Shown in pieces: positions 33,972 through 42,473 of a stretch of DNA of 64,000 bases. Origin of the DNA: Candidatus Avimonas merdigallinarum (GTDB lineage: Bacteria; Bacillota; Clostridia; Oscillospirales; Acutalibacteraceae). The notes beneath the pieces are model-generated. The model searched no databases. It was not told where the DNA came from and saw nothing but the letters and a program-made list of their open reading frames with translations. Where the stretch lies: positions 1 to 64,000 of the forward strand of contig CAJFGS010000002.1 in assembly GCA_904377855.1 (NCBI GenBank), given 5' to 3'. A program made the translations under genes and the position numbers. Within the stretch, counting starts at the first letter, position 1, and each line of letters opens with the position of its first letter.

Positions 33972-35324
33972 TCACTCCTGCCCGCCATCGGGCCTTTTCC
34001 GGGAGCGCCGTTCGGGAATGAACAGGATAAAAATCAGGGCACTCACCCCCATTAAGAAGGGGTAGAACAGGAAGGGGATTACCTCCACCGAACTCACGAT
34101 ATGCCCGGCCGCCGCCGCGCCGCCCACCGCATACAAAAGCTGCGCCCCATAGGGCAGGATCCCCTGCACCGCCGACGCGAAAATATCCAGGAGCGAGGCC
34201 GTCCGGCGGGGATCCACGCCGAATTCCCGGCTGATGTCCCGGGCGATCGGGCCGGTCATGACGATGGCTATCGTATTGTTGGCGGTGGCGATATCCACCC
34301 CCGCCACCAGCGCGCCGATCCCCAGCTGCGCCCCCTTTTTGGCCTTCGTCCGGGAGCGGATAAAACGGATAATCGCTTCAATCCCGCCCCCCTCGTCCAC
34401 CAGCGCGCCAATACAGGCTACGATAATGGAGATGACCGTGATATCGTACATCCCGGCGATCCCGTCGTACATCACGGTGAAGAGATCGGTCCACGGGAAC
34501 GCGCCGGTAGCAATCCCGACCGCCAGGGATAAAACGGTGCCGGCGATCAGCACCGCAAAGACGTTGAAGCCTATCAGCGCGCCCGCCAGGACCACCAGGT
34601 AGGGGATCACCTGGAACAAATTGTATTCCCCGGTTTGGATGTCCAGGTCTCCTCCCGGGGTCACCAGAATCAGCAGGATGAGGGTCGACACCGCCGCCGG
34701 GAGGACGATCCAGAAGTTCATGCGGAATTTATCCTTCATTTCGCACCCCTGGGTCCGTACAGCGGCAATGGTGGTGTCGGAAATCATGGATAGGTTATCG
34801 CCGAACATCGCCCCCGATACCACCGCCCCGAGGCAGAGCGCCATGGGGAAGCCGGTCGCTTCGCCGATCCCCACCGCAAAGGGGACCAGCGCCGCAATGG
34901 TGGTGGTAGAGGATCCCATTGACAGCGAGATAAAGCAGGAAATCAGGAACAGGCCGCCCACCGCGAATTTGCCGGGCAGGAAGGTGAGGAACAGGTTTAC
35001 CGTGCTGTCCGCCCCGCCCGCCGCGGAGACCGCCCCGGAAAACGCCCCGGCCGCCAGGAAAATGAGGCACATGGTCAGCACGTTCTCGTCCGCCGCGCCC
35101 TTGGCCATGACCCGGATCTTCCCCTGGAAATCCAGTTCCCGGTTCTGCAGCACCGCCACCAGCAGGGCGATCAGGAAGATGACGACGGCCTGGACCTTGT
35201 AAAAGCCCATCTCGATTTTCAGCACGTATTCAAACAGGATGCCGAAGCTCAGATACAAAACCAGAAACACGGCAATCGGAAGCAGGGCCGCCGGATTGCT
35301 CTTCTTCTGCCTTGTCTGTTCCAT
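33972..35324 (-). CDS. NhaC family Na+/H+ antiporter
   Basis: About 450 residues from MEQTRQKKSNPAALL at 35324, preceded by GAGGGGG; an ATG seven codons upstream is less well placed. Eleven or twelve transmembrane segments. Signature stretches are FISLSMGSSTTTIAALVPFA and GAMFGDNLSMISDTTIAAVRTQG in the middle, and GVDIATANNTIAIVMTGPIA later. Exchanges cytoplasmic Na+ for H+, or amino acids in some relatives. It has its own promoter (35402-35430). Co-orientation with ylxP is probably incidental. Confidence 0.92.
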   Translation of the reverse strand: MEQTRQKKSNPAALLPIAVFLVLYLSFGILFEYVLKIEMGFYKVQAVVIFLIALLVAVLQNRELDFQGKIRVMAKGAADENVLTMCLIFLAAGAFSGAVSAAGGADSTVNLFLTFLPGKFAVGGLFLISCFISLSMGSSTTTIAALVPFAVGIGEATGFPMALCLGAVVSGAMFGDNLSMISDTTIAAVRTQGCEMKDKFRMNFWIVLPAAVSTLILLILVTPGGDLDIQTGEYNLFQVIPYLVVLAGALIGFNVFAVLIAGTVLSLAVGIATGAFPWTDLFTVMYDGIAGMYDITVISIIVACIGALVDEGGGIEAIIRFIRSRTKAKKGAQLGIGALVAGVDIATANNTIAIVMTGPIARDISREFGVDPRRTASLLDIFASAVQGILPYGAQLLYAVGGAAAAGHIVSSVEVIPFLFYPFLMGVSALIFILFIPERRSRKRPDGGQE

Positions 35325-35664
35325 AAAAAGCCGCCCCCTCGTCATGGTTTGGATTGCCGCCTTGCCCCTGCGCGGGAGCCTTCCGCACAGGGGGTTCTTT
35401 TATTCTACCGGGAACCGCCGCTTCTGTCAATGAAGGCTCCCCGGGCTGCGGCCGGACGCCTGCTGCGCACAAGGGCGCGGGCGTATCCCACGGCGGATCC
35501 CGGGATCTAGGAGCGCCGAAGGCGGGCGGCGCGGGCAGGCGTATCCCCCATGCTTATCGGACGCTCCTCAAAGCCGTTTTTTCTTTGCGCCCCTCTTTAC
35601 CTTTTGCCGGGATGCGGTATACTATTATCAGAAACAAAAATTTCCATCAAGGGAGGTCACAGCC
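35325..35664. other. 340-bp divergent spacer
   Basis: It holds the NhaC promoter and, near 35596-35623, a weaker plus-strand promoter (TTTACC-16-TATACT) for the FMN-barrel gene at 35665. No other feature was seen. Confidence 0.5.
35402..35430 (-). promoter_or_regulatory. Promoter of the NhaC gene
   Basis: Minus strand: TTGACA, 17-bp spacer, TAGAAT. Confidence 0.75.
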
Positions 35665-36066
35665 ATGGAGGCAATCCAGGAAGTCTATGATTTTCTCAAA
35701 GAGTGCGGGACCTACTATCTGGCGACGGTGGAAGACGGCCGGCCGCGGGTCCGCCCGTTTGGGACGGTGGATTTGTTTGAGGGAAGGCTGTACATCCAAA
35801 CCGGGAAAAGCAAGAGCGTTTCCCGGCAGATGAAGGCGCATCCTTTCGTCGAAATCTGCGCCTGCAGCGGCGGGCGCTGGCTCCGCGTCGCCGCCGGCGT
35901 GGCGGAGGACGAACGGGTGGAAGCGCAGAAGCACCTGCTGGACGGATATCCGGAACTGCAGGCCATGTACCAGCCGGGGGACGGCAATACCGAGGTGTTT
36001 TACCTCAAGGACGCCACCGCGGTCTTCTCTTCCTTTACCGAGCCTCCCCGGACGCTCCATTTTTAA
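35665..36066 (+). CDS. Small FMN-binding split-barrel protein
   Basis: 133 residues with AAGGGAGGT before ATG. Pattern of the pyridoxamine 5'-phosphate oxidase-like fold: YYLATVEDGRPRVRPFGTVD, LYIQTGKSKSVSRQMKAHP, then WLRVAAGVAEDE. Close relatives bind FMN or F420 and are generally of unknown function. Distinct from the NimA-like paralogue at 32.2 kb. It is a single gene followed by two terminators. Confidence 0.88.
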   Translation: MEAIQEVYDFLKECGTYYLATVEDGRPRVRPFGTVDLFEGRLYIQTGKSKSVSRQMKAHPFVEICACSGGRWLRVAAGVAEDERVEAQKHLLDGYPELQAMYQPGDGNTEVFYLKDATAVFSSFTEPPRTLHF

Positions 36067-36075
36067 ACGCCTTCG

Positions 36076-36106
36076 AAAAAGCCCCGGACGCTTCCGGGGC
36101 TTTTTT
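36076..36106 (+). terminator. Terminator after the FMN-barrel gene
   Basis: A 12-bp stem with A5/T6 flanks. Confidence 0.9.
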
Positions 36107-36119
36107 ATGCAGCCGTGCT

Positions 36120-36154
36120 CCGGCGGTCCCGCAGATAATCCGCGGGACCGCCGG
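36120..36154 (+). terminator. Second hairpin after the FMN-barrel gene
   Basis: A 13-bp perfect stem (36120-36132 with 36142-36154) then TCCTTTT. The rest of the 382-bp gap before cysK is GC-rich and holds only the cysK promoter. Confidence 0.55.
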
Positions 36155-36369
36155 TCCTTTTGGCGCATATACTGGGAATACCGGCTGCTGCGCTTCCCGG
36201 CTGGCAGCCGGCCCCGCTTTTCGATCGCCCCCTGCCGGGGAAGGGAAAGCGGGGCCTCGGAAAGCAGGCGCTCCGTAAAGCTGGGAGATCGGCCCGCCTG
36301 CCGCGATACAGATTTTGCACAGAGGATTGCTGCCCGCGCCGGCGGCTGCCGGGCCGCCGGAAATTCTTC

Positions 36370-36398
36370 TTGCAGTTTTTCCCATGATCCGATAAAAT
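36370..36398 (+). promoter_or_regulatory. Promoter of the cysteine-synthase-like gene
   Basis: TTGCAG, 17-bp spacer, TAAAAT, about 50 bp before the start. Confidence 0.65.
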
Positions 36399-36448
36399 AA
36401 TATCGCTGCCGTCCGAAGGGATGGCGGACGCGAAAGGGAGGGCTTTCC

Positions 36449-37378
36449 TTGATCTGCAATACGATACTCGACGCGATTGGGAACACGCCGCTCATCCGGC
36501 TGCATACCATGACGGGGCCGGACGACGCGGAAATCCTTGTGAAATACGAAGCGCTGAACGTGGGCGGCTCCATTAAGACCCGCACGGCGTTCAATATGAT
36601 TGACCGGGCGGCCCGGAAGGGGCTGATCGGCCCGGACACCATCCTGGTGGAGCCGACCAGCGGCAACCAGGGGATCGGCATTGCGCTGGTGGGCGCGGTG
36701 CGGGGCTACCCGGTGAAGATTATCATGCCCGATTCGGTCAGCGTGGAACGCCGCCTGCTGGTATCCCACTATGGGGCGGAGGTCATTTTAATCCACGACG
36801 ACGGGGATATCGGCGCCTGCATCGAGGAGTGCATGAACACGGCGCTTCGCATGGCTAAAGAGGATCCGCGGGTCTTCATTCCCCAGCAGTTCACCAACCC
36901 GGATAACCCCGCGGTCCACCGGGAACATACCGCCCTGGAAATCCTGGAGCAGGCGGGCGGGAAAATCGACGGCTTTTGCTCCGGCGTGGGGACCGGCGGC
37001 ACGATCACCGGCATCGGCGAGGTGCTGAAAGAAAAGAACCCGGATATCGTCATCTGGGCGGTGGAGCCGGAAAACGCGGCAATCCTTTCTGGCGGCAGCA
37101 TCGGCACCCATCTCCAGATGGGGATTGGGGACGGGCTGATCCCGGAAAATCTGAACACCTCCATTTACAGCGATATCTGCGTTGTGACCGACGAAGAAGC
37201 GCTGGACACGGCCAAGGCCCTCGCCGCCCGGGAAGGGATCCTGTGCGGGATTTCCAGCGGGTCCAACGTGGCGGCGGCGGTAAAGCTGGCGAAAAAGCTG
37301 GGCCGCGGCAAACGGGTGGTGACCGTCCTGCCGGATACGGGGGAACGCTATTTCAGCACCCCCTTGTTCTCCGAATAA
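36449..37378 (+). CDS. cysK: Cysteine-synthase-family PLP enzyme
   Basis: 309 residues, starting TTG with AAAGGGAGGG upstream. It is a fold-type II PLP enzyme that should make cysteine from O-acetylserine and sulfide. Lys43 in GGSIKTRTAFNM holds PLP. The substrate loop is PTSGNQGIGIA and the phosphate-binding loop is GVGTGGTITG. Two positions differ from classical CysK: KT replaces KD after the PLP lysine, and Gln replaces Thr in the PTSGN loop. The enzyme may therefore use another O-acyl or phospho donor. The core family assignment is firm; the exact reaction is less sure. Confidence 0.85.
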   Translation: MICNTILDAIGNTPLIRLHTMTGPDDAEILVKYEALNVGGSIKTRTAFNMIDRAARKGLIGPDTILVEPTSGNQGIGIALVGAVRGYPVKIIMPDSVSVERRLLVSHYGAEVILIHDDGDIGACIEECMNTALRMAKEDPRVFIPQQFTNPDNPAVHREHTALEILEQAGGKIDGFCSGVGTGGTITGIGEVLKEKNPDIVIWAVEPENAAILSGGSIGTHLQMGIGDGLIPENLNTSIYSDICVVTDEEALDTAKALAAREGILCGISSGSNVAAAVKLAKKLGRGKRVVTVLPDTGERYFSTPLFSE

Positions 37379-37424
37379 AGGCCGGCGCGGTGTCGGCAGA
37401 AGGCAACGCAATAAAACACGGCAG

Positions 37425-37469
37425 AAAAAATCCGCCCGCCTTCCATGAGGAAGACGGGCGGATGGTTTT
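37425..37469. terminator. Bidirectional terminator between cysK and the membrane-protein gene
   Basis: A 14-bp stem with one mismatch (37431-37444 with 37449-37462), flanked by A6 and T5. Confidence 0.85.
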
Positions 37470-37477
37470 TATCCGGC

Positions 37478-37990
37478 TTACTGCTGGGGGTTCTGGTTCT
37501 GATTGTTGGGCTGAACCGGCTGCTGCGGCTGGTTATAGGGATAAGCCTGCTGCTGCGGCTGGCCGCCGGCCGGAGGGTTGGTGGAGTACACCTTCTGCGC
37601 AACCAGGCCGAACGCGCGCTCAGCCAGCGTGCTGAGGCCGGGAAGCCCCGCGTCTTTGCCCTTGCACACCTTCACCAGCGCGATGATGATGAAGACCAGG
37701 ATGACCACGGAGACAGCCCAGCGGATGAACGCAAAGGCGTCGGAGAGGAAGACGTATATTAGCGGGATCCGGTTCAGGATGTCGAAGATGGAGAGGATAT
37801 CATTGACGAGCGAGCTGACCAGGGAGAGGAAGGCGGCCTGCATCACCTGGCGGGAAGCCCATTCGTCCCGCTCCGCCACCAGGACAAAGCCGAGGAGGAG
37901 AAAGCAGAGAGTGGTCTGTCCCATAAAGGCAAGGACAAAGGACAGCACGGCGTAGAACCCGAGGGAAATTCCAAGTTTACCCTTACGCAT
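37478..37990 (-). CDS. Membrane protein with Gln/Pro/Asn-rich tail
   Basis: 170 residues. Three or four hydrophobic segments (about 8-38, 45-70, 75-108) precede a soluble tail, whose last 35 residues are a low-complexity Q/P/N/Y run (YNQPQQPVQPNNQNQ). No family recognised beyond small multi-pass membrane proteins of Clostridia. It has its own promoter and terminator and stands alone. Confidence 0.75.
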   Translation of the reverse strand: MRKGKLGISLGFYAVLSFVLAFMGQTTLCFLLLGFVLVAERDEWASRQVMQAAFLSLVSSLVNDILSIFDILNRIPLIYVFLSDAFAFIRWAVSVVILVFIIIALVKVCKGKDAGLPGLSTLAERAFGLVAQKVYSTNPPAGGQPQQQAYPYNQPQQPVQPNNQNQNPQQ

Positions 37991-38072
37991 GACAAAAACC
38001 CCTTATGTTGAAAATTTCGGCAACAGCCGGGCGGGGGCGTTCCCAGGACGGGAAGCCCTCCGTTTACATATT

Positions 38073-38101
38073 AGTTTAAAAGAATTTCCGCCGTGTGTCA
38101 A
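38073..38101 (-). promoter_or_regulatory. Promoter of the Q/P-tail membrane protein
   Basis: Minus strand: TTGACA, 17-bp spacer, TAAACT. Confidence 0.75.
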
Positions 38102-38173
38102 TCGGGTAGGCCCCTTTTTTCTGAAAATTTTGCTTTGGGCTCCGGCGCCGTGCGTTATGGGCGGGGGAAGGGC

Positions 38174-38202
38174 TTGACGGGCCGGAGGAGGGCGGCTATA
38201 AT
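38174..38202 (+). promoter_or_regulatory. Promoter of the YbjN-like gene
   Basis: TTGACG, 17-bp spacer, TATAAT, about 27 bp before the start codon. Confidence 0.85.
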
Positions 38203-38228
38203 AATAAAACAGGAAGGAGCGAGAGCCC

Positions 38229-38750
38229 ATGACGAAGCATTTGAATGCGATCCGCGAATACTGCGACTCCCAGAACTGGAATTATTCGCTGGACGAAGAA
38301 AAGAATTACCTCACCATGCGCATGTCGCTGCGTTCGGTGGATTCGTGCACCATCCATGCCCAGATGCGGGGGGAGGACGGGTTTACCATCTATACCGTGT
38401 TCCCGGTCAAGGCGCCGGAAGGGAAGCGGGATGCAGTCGCCGCCTTTTTGACCCGTGCAAACTATGGGCTGATTCTCGGGAATTTTGAACTGGATTTCGA
38501 CGACGGCGAGATCCGCTTTAAGGTTACCGCCATCTGCGGGGAGGACAATATCCTTCCCCCGGATGTCATGGAGCGCACCTTTGATATGGGGTTCTGCATG
38601 TTCGACCGGTATGGCGAAGGGCTGCTCTCAGTCCTTTACGGCAACGCCGCCCCGATCGAGACCGTGGACGCCATTGAACGCCGGGACGAGGAAGAAGAGA
38701 GCGAGGCTCCCGCAGCGCCGACCGCGCCGGGCGGCACGATGCTGTCCTGA
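38229..38750 (+). CDS. YbjN-domain protein
   Basis: 173 residues with GAAGGAGCGAG before ATG. The alpha/beta core resembles the YbjN/sensory-transduction-regulator fold (IREYCDSQNWNYSLDEE; VAAFLTRANYGLILGNFELD; DGEIRFKVTAICGED). That fold resembles type III secretion chaperones and its role is unclear. The C-terminal 25 residues are acidic then Ala/Pro-rich and probably disordered. Confidence 0.75.
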   Translation: MTKHLNAIREYCDSQNWNYSLDEEKNYLTMRMSLRSVDSCTIHAQMRGEDGFTIYTVFPVKAPEGKRDAVAAFLTRANYGLILGNFELDFDDGEIRFKVTAICGEDNILPPDVMERTFDMGFCMFDRYGEGLLSVLYGNAAPIETVDAIERRDEEEESEAPAAPTAPGGTMLS

Positions 38751-38781
38751 GCCGGCTTGCCGGAAAATGGAATATGCACTT

Positions 38782-38804
38782 GCGGGCCGTGAAAAATGGC
38801 CCGC
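38782..38804 (+). terminator. Terminator after the YbjN-like gene
   Basis: A 7-bp GC stem followed by ATTTCGCGCTTTT. Confidence 0.5.
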
Positions 38805-38834
38805 ATTTCGCGCTTTTACAGGACGCTGAACGGT

Positions 38835-38909
38835 TCCCGCCCGGCTGTTTTTGTACGGCTGCGCTCACAGCCGGGCGGGATGGCCGGCTGTTTTTGTACG
38901 GCTGCGCTC
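38835..38909 (+). repeat. Tandem 26-bp direct repeat with embedded 14-bp hairpin
   Basis: A perfect 26-bp sequence occurs at 38841-38866 and again at 38884-38909 (period 43). The first copy also lies within a 14-bp perfect inverted repeat (38835-38848 with 38867-38880). Confidence 0.85.
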
Positions 38910-38980
38910 CCGGCGGCGGGTCCTTTGCCCCGCCGCCTGCGTGAGGGGTGCGGCGGGAACAGACGAAGGAGGAAATTGAA

Positions 38981-39931
38981 ATGGAAGGGGAATATGCGTC
39001 CCGGCCGGAACCAATCCCGGCAAGGGCAATGACCCATGGGGGGAAATTCCACGCGGACGATGTGTTTTCCACCGCGCTGCTGCGGCTTCTCCGGCCCGAT
39101 ATCCGGGTGCGGCGCGGTTTCCGGGTGCCGGAGGGGTTTGATGGGCTGGTGTACGACATCGGCGGCGGGCGGTTTGACCATCACCAAAAGGGAGCGCCGG
39201 TGAGGGAAAACGGGACGCCGTATGCCGCGTTCGGCCTCCTCTGGCGGGTTTACGGCGTATGCGCCATGGAGCGGGGGTTGCCGCCCGATCGCTTCCCGGG
39301 CGCGGCGGAGGAGGAAGCCGCCCGCTTCGACGAGAAGTTTATCCAGCCGCTGGACCGGGACGACAACACCGGCTGCGGGCATGCGCTGGCGGACGTCGTC
39401 GGCTCCTTCAACCCCGCCTGGGACGGGGAGGAGCTGCCCGACCGCTGCTTTGAAGAGGCGGTGGCCTTTGCGGGGGTCATCCTGCAAAAACGGCTGGAGG
39501 TGGTCTACGCCTCCCGCCGGGCGAAGGCGCTGGTGGAGGAGGCCCTTGCCCGGGCGGAGGACGGCGTGGTGGTGCTGGAGCGGTTCGCCCCCTGGAAAGG
39601 GGTGCTGATCCCCTCCGGCGCGCTGTTCGCGGTGTATCCCTCCCAGCGGGGCGGCTGGTCCGCGCAGGGGGTGCCGATGGAAAACGGGAACGGGGCGCTG
39701 AAATGCCCCTTCCCGGAGGCCTGGGCGGGCCGGACGGAGCAGGAGCTGCCGGGGCTGTCGGGCGTCGCGGATTTGACCTTCTGCCACAACAACCGCTTCC
39801 TGGTTTCGGCCAGGACGAAGGAAGGGGCGGTCGCCGCCTGCCGCGCCGCGCAGAAAGAGCAGGCCGGTTCCGGCAAAGGGGACGGCGCGGGCGCAGAAAA
39901 CCCGGAAGCGGAAAAGGCGGCGGAGGGATGA
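38981..39931 (+). CDS. MYG1/UPF0160 family protein (DHH-like metal hydrolase)
   Basis: About 316 residues from MEGEYASRPE at 38981, with AGGAGG 8 nt upstream; the longer frame to 38948 lacks one. Family motifs: MTHGGKFHADDVFSTALL near residue 18, YDIGGGRFDHHQKG, then FDEKFIQPLDRDDN. The mitochondrial-nuclear relative MYG1 is a 3'-5' RNA exonuclease of the DHH superfamily. The bacterial members are uncharacterised but keep the metal ligands (H, D, DHH). The C-terminal tail is low-complexity Ala/Glu. It precedes the thrS leader but is separated from it by a promoter. Confidence 0.88.
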   Translation: MEGEYASRPEPIPARAMTHGGKFHADDVFSTALLRLLRPDIRVRRGFRVPEGFDGLVYDIGGGRFDHHQKGAPVRENGTPYAAFGLLWRVYGVCAMERGLPPDRFPGAAEEEAARFDEKFIQPLDRDDNTGCGHALADVVGSFNPAWDGEELPDRCFEEAVAFAGVILQKRLEVVYASRRAKALVEEALARAEDGVVVLERFAPWKGVLIPSGALFAVYPSQRGGWSAQGVPMENGNGALKCPFPEAWAGRTEQELPGLSGVADLTFCHNNRFLVSARTKEGAVAACRAAQKEQAGSGKGDGAGAENPEAEKAAEG

Positions 39932-39982
39932 CCTCCCGCGCCCTCCGGCAGCGGAAGCCGGAATAAAAATTTGCCCTGCCGC

Positions 39983-40011
39983 TTGACTCTTGCGCGGCAG
40001 GGTGCTATATT
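39983..40011 (+). promoter_or_regulatory. Promoter of the thrS leader
   Basis: TTGACT, 17-bp spacer, TATATT. A 9-bp inverted repeat (39974-39982 with 39994-40002) straddles the -35, which may be an operator or the end of the MYG1 transcript. Confidence 0.8.
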
Positions 40012-40019
40012 GATGATAT

Positions 40020-40341
40020 ACGAGGAATCCGCAGATGGGGAAGGCGCTCCGCCCGCCCGCCAGAGAAGGCCGCCGCGTGCTGAAAGCGGCCACGGGACAG
40101 GGAGGGGATTGCTACCGCCCCGGAGGTGCGCGCCGCTCAATGCCGCATGGCAGCAAGGCGCGCCGGGTGGCGCCGTTATCGGCCGGAATAAGGCTGGCTG
40201 TTTTCCTGCGCGGGAGGCGTGGGCGGTCCGGGCAGACGCTGTGCGGGATGTATGGCGGGCGGCCCGGGCGGACGGCCGGCGAACAAGGGTGGAACCGCGC
40301 GGCTTTTGGCCCCGTCCCTTTTGGGGGGACGGGGCCTTTTT
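40020..40341 (+). ncRNA. T-box riboswitch controlling thrS
   Basis: The leader ends with the T-box sequence AAGGGTGGAACCGCG (40285-40299), which binds the tRNA acceptor end. It is followed by an 11-bp GC terminator hairpin (40308-40336) and TTTTT. A candidate threonine specifier ACC lies at 40114-40116 in the 5' domain. Uncharged tRNA-Thr stabilises the antiterminator and lets transcription reach thrS. The 5' limit is approximate, inferred from the promoter; the specifier assignment is by eye. Confidence 0.9.
40308..40341 (+). terminator. T-box-controlled terminator before thrS
   Basis: Stem 40308-40318 with 40326-40336 then T5. It is mutually exclusive with the antiterminator that includes 40285-40299. 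Confidence 0.9.
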
Positions 40342-40392
40342 GCGCGCATTTCGAATATCCGGCCGCTTGGCCGGAAGGAAAGGATGGACAAT

Positions 40393-42309
40393 ATGATTAC
40401 CATTACACTCAAGGGCGGCGACAAGCGGCAGGTGGCGGAAAACACCACGGTGGACGCGCTCTGCCGGGAAATTTCCATGGGGCTGTACCGCGCGGCCTGC
40501 GCCGCCCGGCTGGACGGCCGGGTGGTGGACCTGCGCACCCCCCTGACCGAGGACGGCACGCTGGAGATCCTCACCTTCGATTCCCTGGATGGGAAAAAGG
40601 CGTATTGGCACACCTGCTCCCACATCCTGGCGCAGGCGGTCAAACGGCTGTATCCGGAGGTAAAGCTGGCCATCGGCCCCTCCATTGACGAAGGGTTTTA
40701 CTACGATATGGATTCCCCGTTCCCCTTCACCCCGGAGGTGATGGAAAAGGTGGAAGCCGAGATGCGCAAAATCTGCAAGGAAAAGCTGCCGCTGGAGCGG
40801 TTTGAGCTGCCCCGCCCGCAGGCCCTCCAGCTTATGGGGGAGAAGGGCGAGCCCTTCAAGGTGGAACTGATAAACGATCTGCCGGAGGACGCGCACATCT
40901 CCTTTTATAAGCAGGGGGAATTCACCGACCTGTGCGCCGGCCCCCACCTGCCCGACACCGGCCGGGTCAAGGGGAACGCCCTGAAGCTCACCGCCTGCAA
41001 CGCCGCCTACTGGCGGGGGGATTCCAACCGGGAGACCCTCCAGCGCATTTACGGCGTCGCCTTCACCTCCAAGGAGGAGCTGGACGAGTACCTCCAGCGG
41101 ATTGAGGAGGCCAAGAAGCGGGATCACCGCAGGCTGGGCAAGGAATTGGGGCTGTTCACCATCATGGACGAGGGCCCCGGCTTCCCCTTCTTCCTCCCGA
41201 AGGGCATGGTGCTCAAAAACACCCTGATCGACTACTGGCGGCAGGTGCACAAGCGGTACGGGTATGTGGAAATTTCCACCCCGGTCATCCTCAGCCGCAA
41301 GCTGTGGGAGCGCTCCGGCCACTGGGATCACTACAAGCAGAATATGTACACCACCGTCATCGACGGGGAGGATTTCGCAATTAAGCCCATGAACTGCCCG
41401 GGCGGGATGCTGGTGTATAAGAGCGAGCCGCATTCCTACCGCGATCTCCCCCTGCGGGTAGGGGAACTGGGCCTGGTCCACCGGCACGAGCTGTCCGGCG
41501 CGCTGCACGGGCTGTTCCGGGTGCGCTGCTTTACCCAGGACGATGCGCACATCTTCATGACCTGGGACCAGATGAAGGACGAAATCAAGAACGTGGTCAA
41601 GCTGTTCGACGAGGTGTATTCCGTCTTCGGCCTGACCTATCAAATCGAGCTGTCCACCATGCCGGAGGATCACATGGGGGACGAGAAGGACTGGGCGTTC
41701 GCGCAGGAGACGCTCAAGGAAGCCATCACCGAGATGGGGAAGGATTACGTCATCAACGAGGGGGACGGCGCCTTCTACGGGCCCAAGCTGGACTTCCATC
41801 TGGCCGATTCCCTCGGCCGCACCTGGCAGTGCGGCACCATCCAGCTGGATATGCAGCTGCCGGAGCGGTTTGAACTGGAATATGTGGGCGAGGACGGCCT
41901 CAAGCACCGCCCGGTGATGATCCACCGCGTCGTGCTCGGCTCGATCGAGCGGTTCATCGGGGTCATTACCGAGCATTTCGCCGGCGCGTTCCCCGTCTGG
42001 CTGGCCCCGGTGCAGGTCAAGCTCCTGCCGGTGACCGATCGGGCGGCCGCCTATGCCGACGAAATCGCTGCCCGGCTGGACGGGAAGGGCCTGCGGGTGG
42101 AGGTCGACCACCGCAACGAAAAGATCGGGTACAAGATCCGCGAGGCCCAGATGCAGAAAGTCCCCTACATGCTCGTCCTCGGCGACAAGGAGATGGAGGG
42201 CGGTACGGTTTCGGTCCGCTCCCGCAAGGAGGGCGACCTCGGCACACAGACGGTGGACGAATTCCTCTCCCGTGTGCTGCGCGAGGTGGAGGAGAAAACC
42301 ATCGGGTAA
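40393..42309 (+). CDS. thrS: Threonine--tRNA ligase
   Basis: About 638 residues from MITITLKGGDK at 40393, since GGAAAGG is about 9 nt upstream of it; an ATG three codons earlier is too close. Order: TGS domain (1-60), editing domain with the SHILAQA and HxxxH-type segment, class II core with MNCPGGM (Zn Cys) and motif 2 RHELSGALHGLFRVRCFTQDD-type region, then the anticodon-binding domain ending near residue 630. Length is normal. Controlled by the T-box leader and followed by a strong terminator. Confidence 0.97.
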   Translation: MITITLKGGDKRQVAENTTVDALCREISMGLYRAACAARLDGRVVDLRTPLTEDGTLEILTFDSLDGKKAYWHTCSHILAQAVKRLYPEVKLAIGPSIDEGFYYDMDSPFPFTPEVMEKVEAEMRKICKEKLPLERFELPRPQALQLMGEKGEPFKVELINDLPEDAHISFYKQGEFTDLCAGPHLPDTGRVKGNALKLTACNAAYWRGDSNRETLQRIYGVAFTSKEELDEYLQRIEEAKKRDHRRLGKELGLFTIMDEGPGFPFFLPKGMVLKNTLIDYWRQVHKRYGYVEISTPVILSRKLWERSGHWDHYKQNMYTTVIDGEDFAIKPMNCPGGMLVYKSEPHSYRDLPLRVGELGLVHRHELSGALHGLFRVRCFTQDDAHIFMTWDQMKDEIKNVVKLFDEVYSVFGLTYQIELSTMPEDHMGDEKDWAFAQETLKEAITEMGKDYVINEGDGAFYGPKLDFHLADSLGRTWQCGTIQLDMQLPERFELEYVGEDGLKHRPVMIHRVVLGSIERFIGVITEHFAGAFPVWLAPVQVKLLPVTDRAAAYADEIAARLDGKGLRVEVDHRNEKIGYKIREAQMQKVPYMLVLGDKEMEGGTVSVRSRKEGDLGTQTVDEFLSRVLREVEEKTIG

Positions 42310-42363
42310 CCGCCCGGCTGCGGCGGTCTCCCCGCCGCAGGGCGCGCGTTTCCCTGCCGTTTC

Positions 42364-42400
42364 AAAGGAGGGCCTGTCTGAGAAGACAGGCCCTCCTTTT
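42364..42400 (+). terminator. Terminator of thrS
   Basis: A 16-bp perfect stem around loop GAGA, then T4. Confidence 0.9.
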
Positions 42401-42473
42401 CGCTGCCCGGCCCCCAACGCCCTCGGCGGCCCGGCAGCGCGCTTCCTGTACCGCCGCAGAAGGACGCCGGGCG

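Noticed and set aside
39505..42417. 970-codon open frame opposite MYG1 and thrS
   Set aside because: Antisense shadow of two well-defined proteins.
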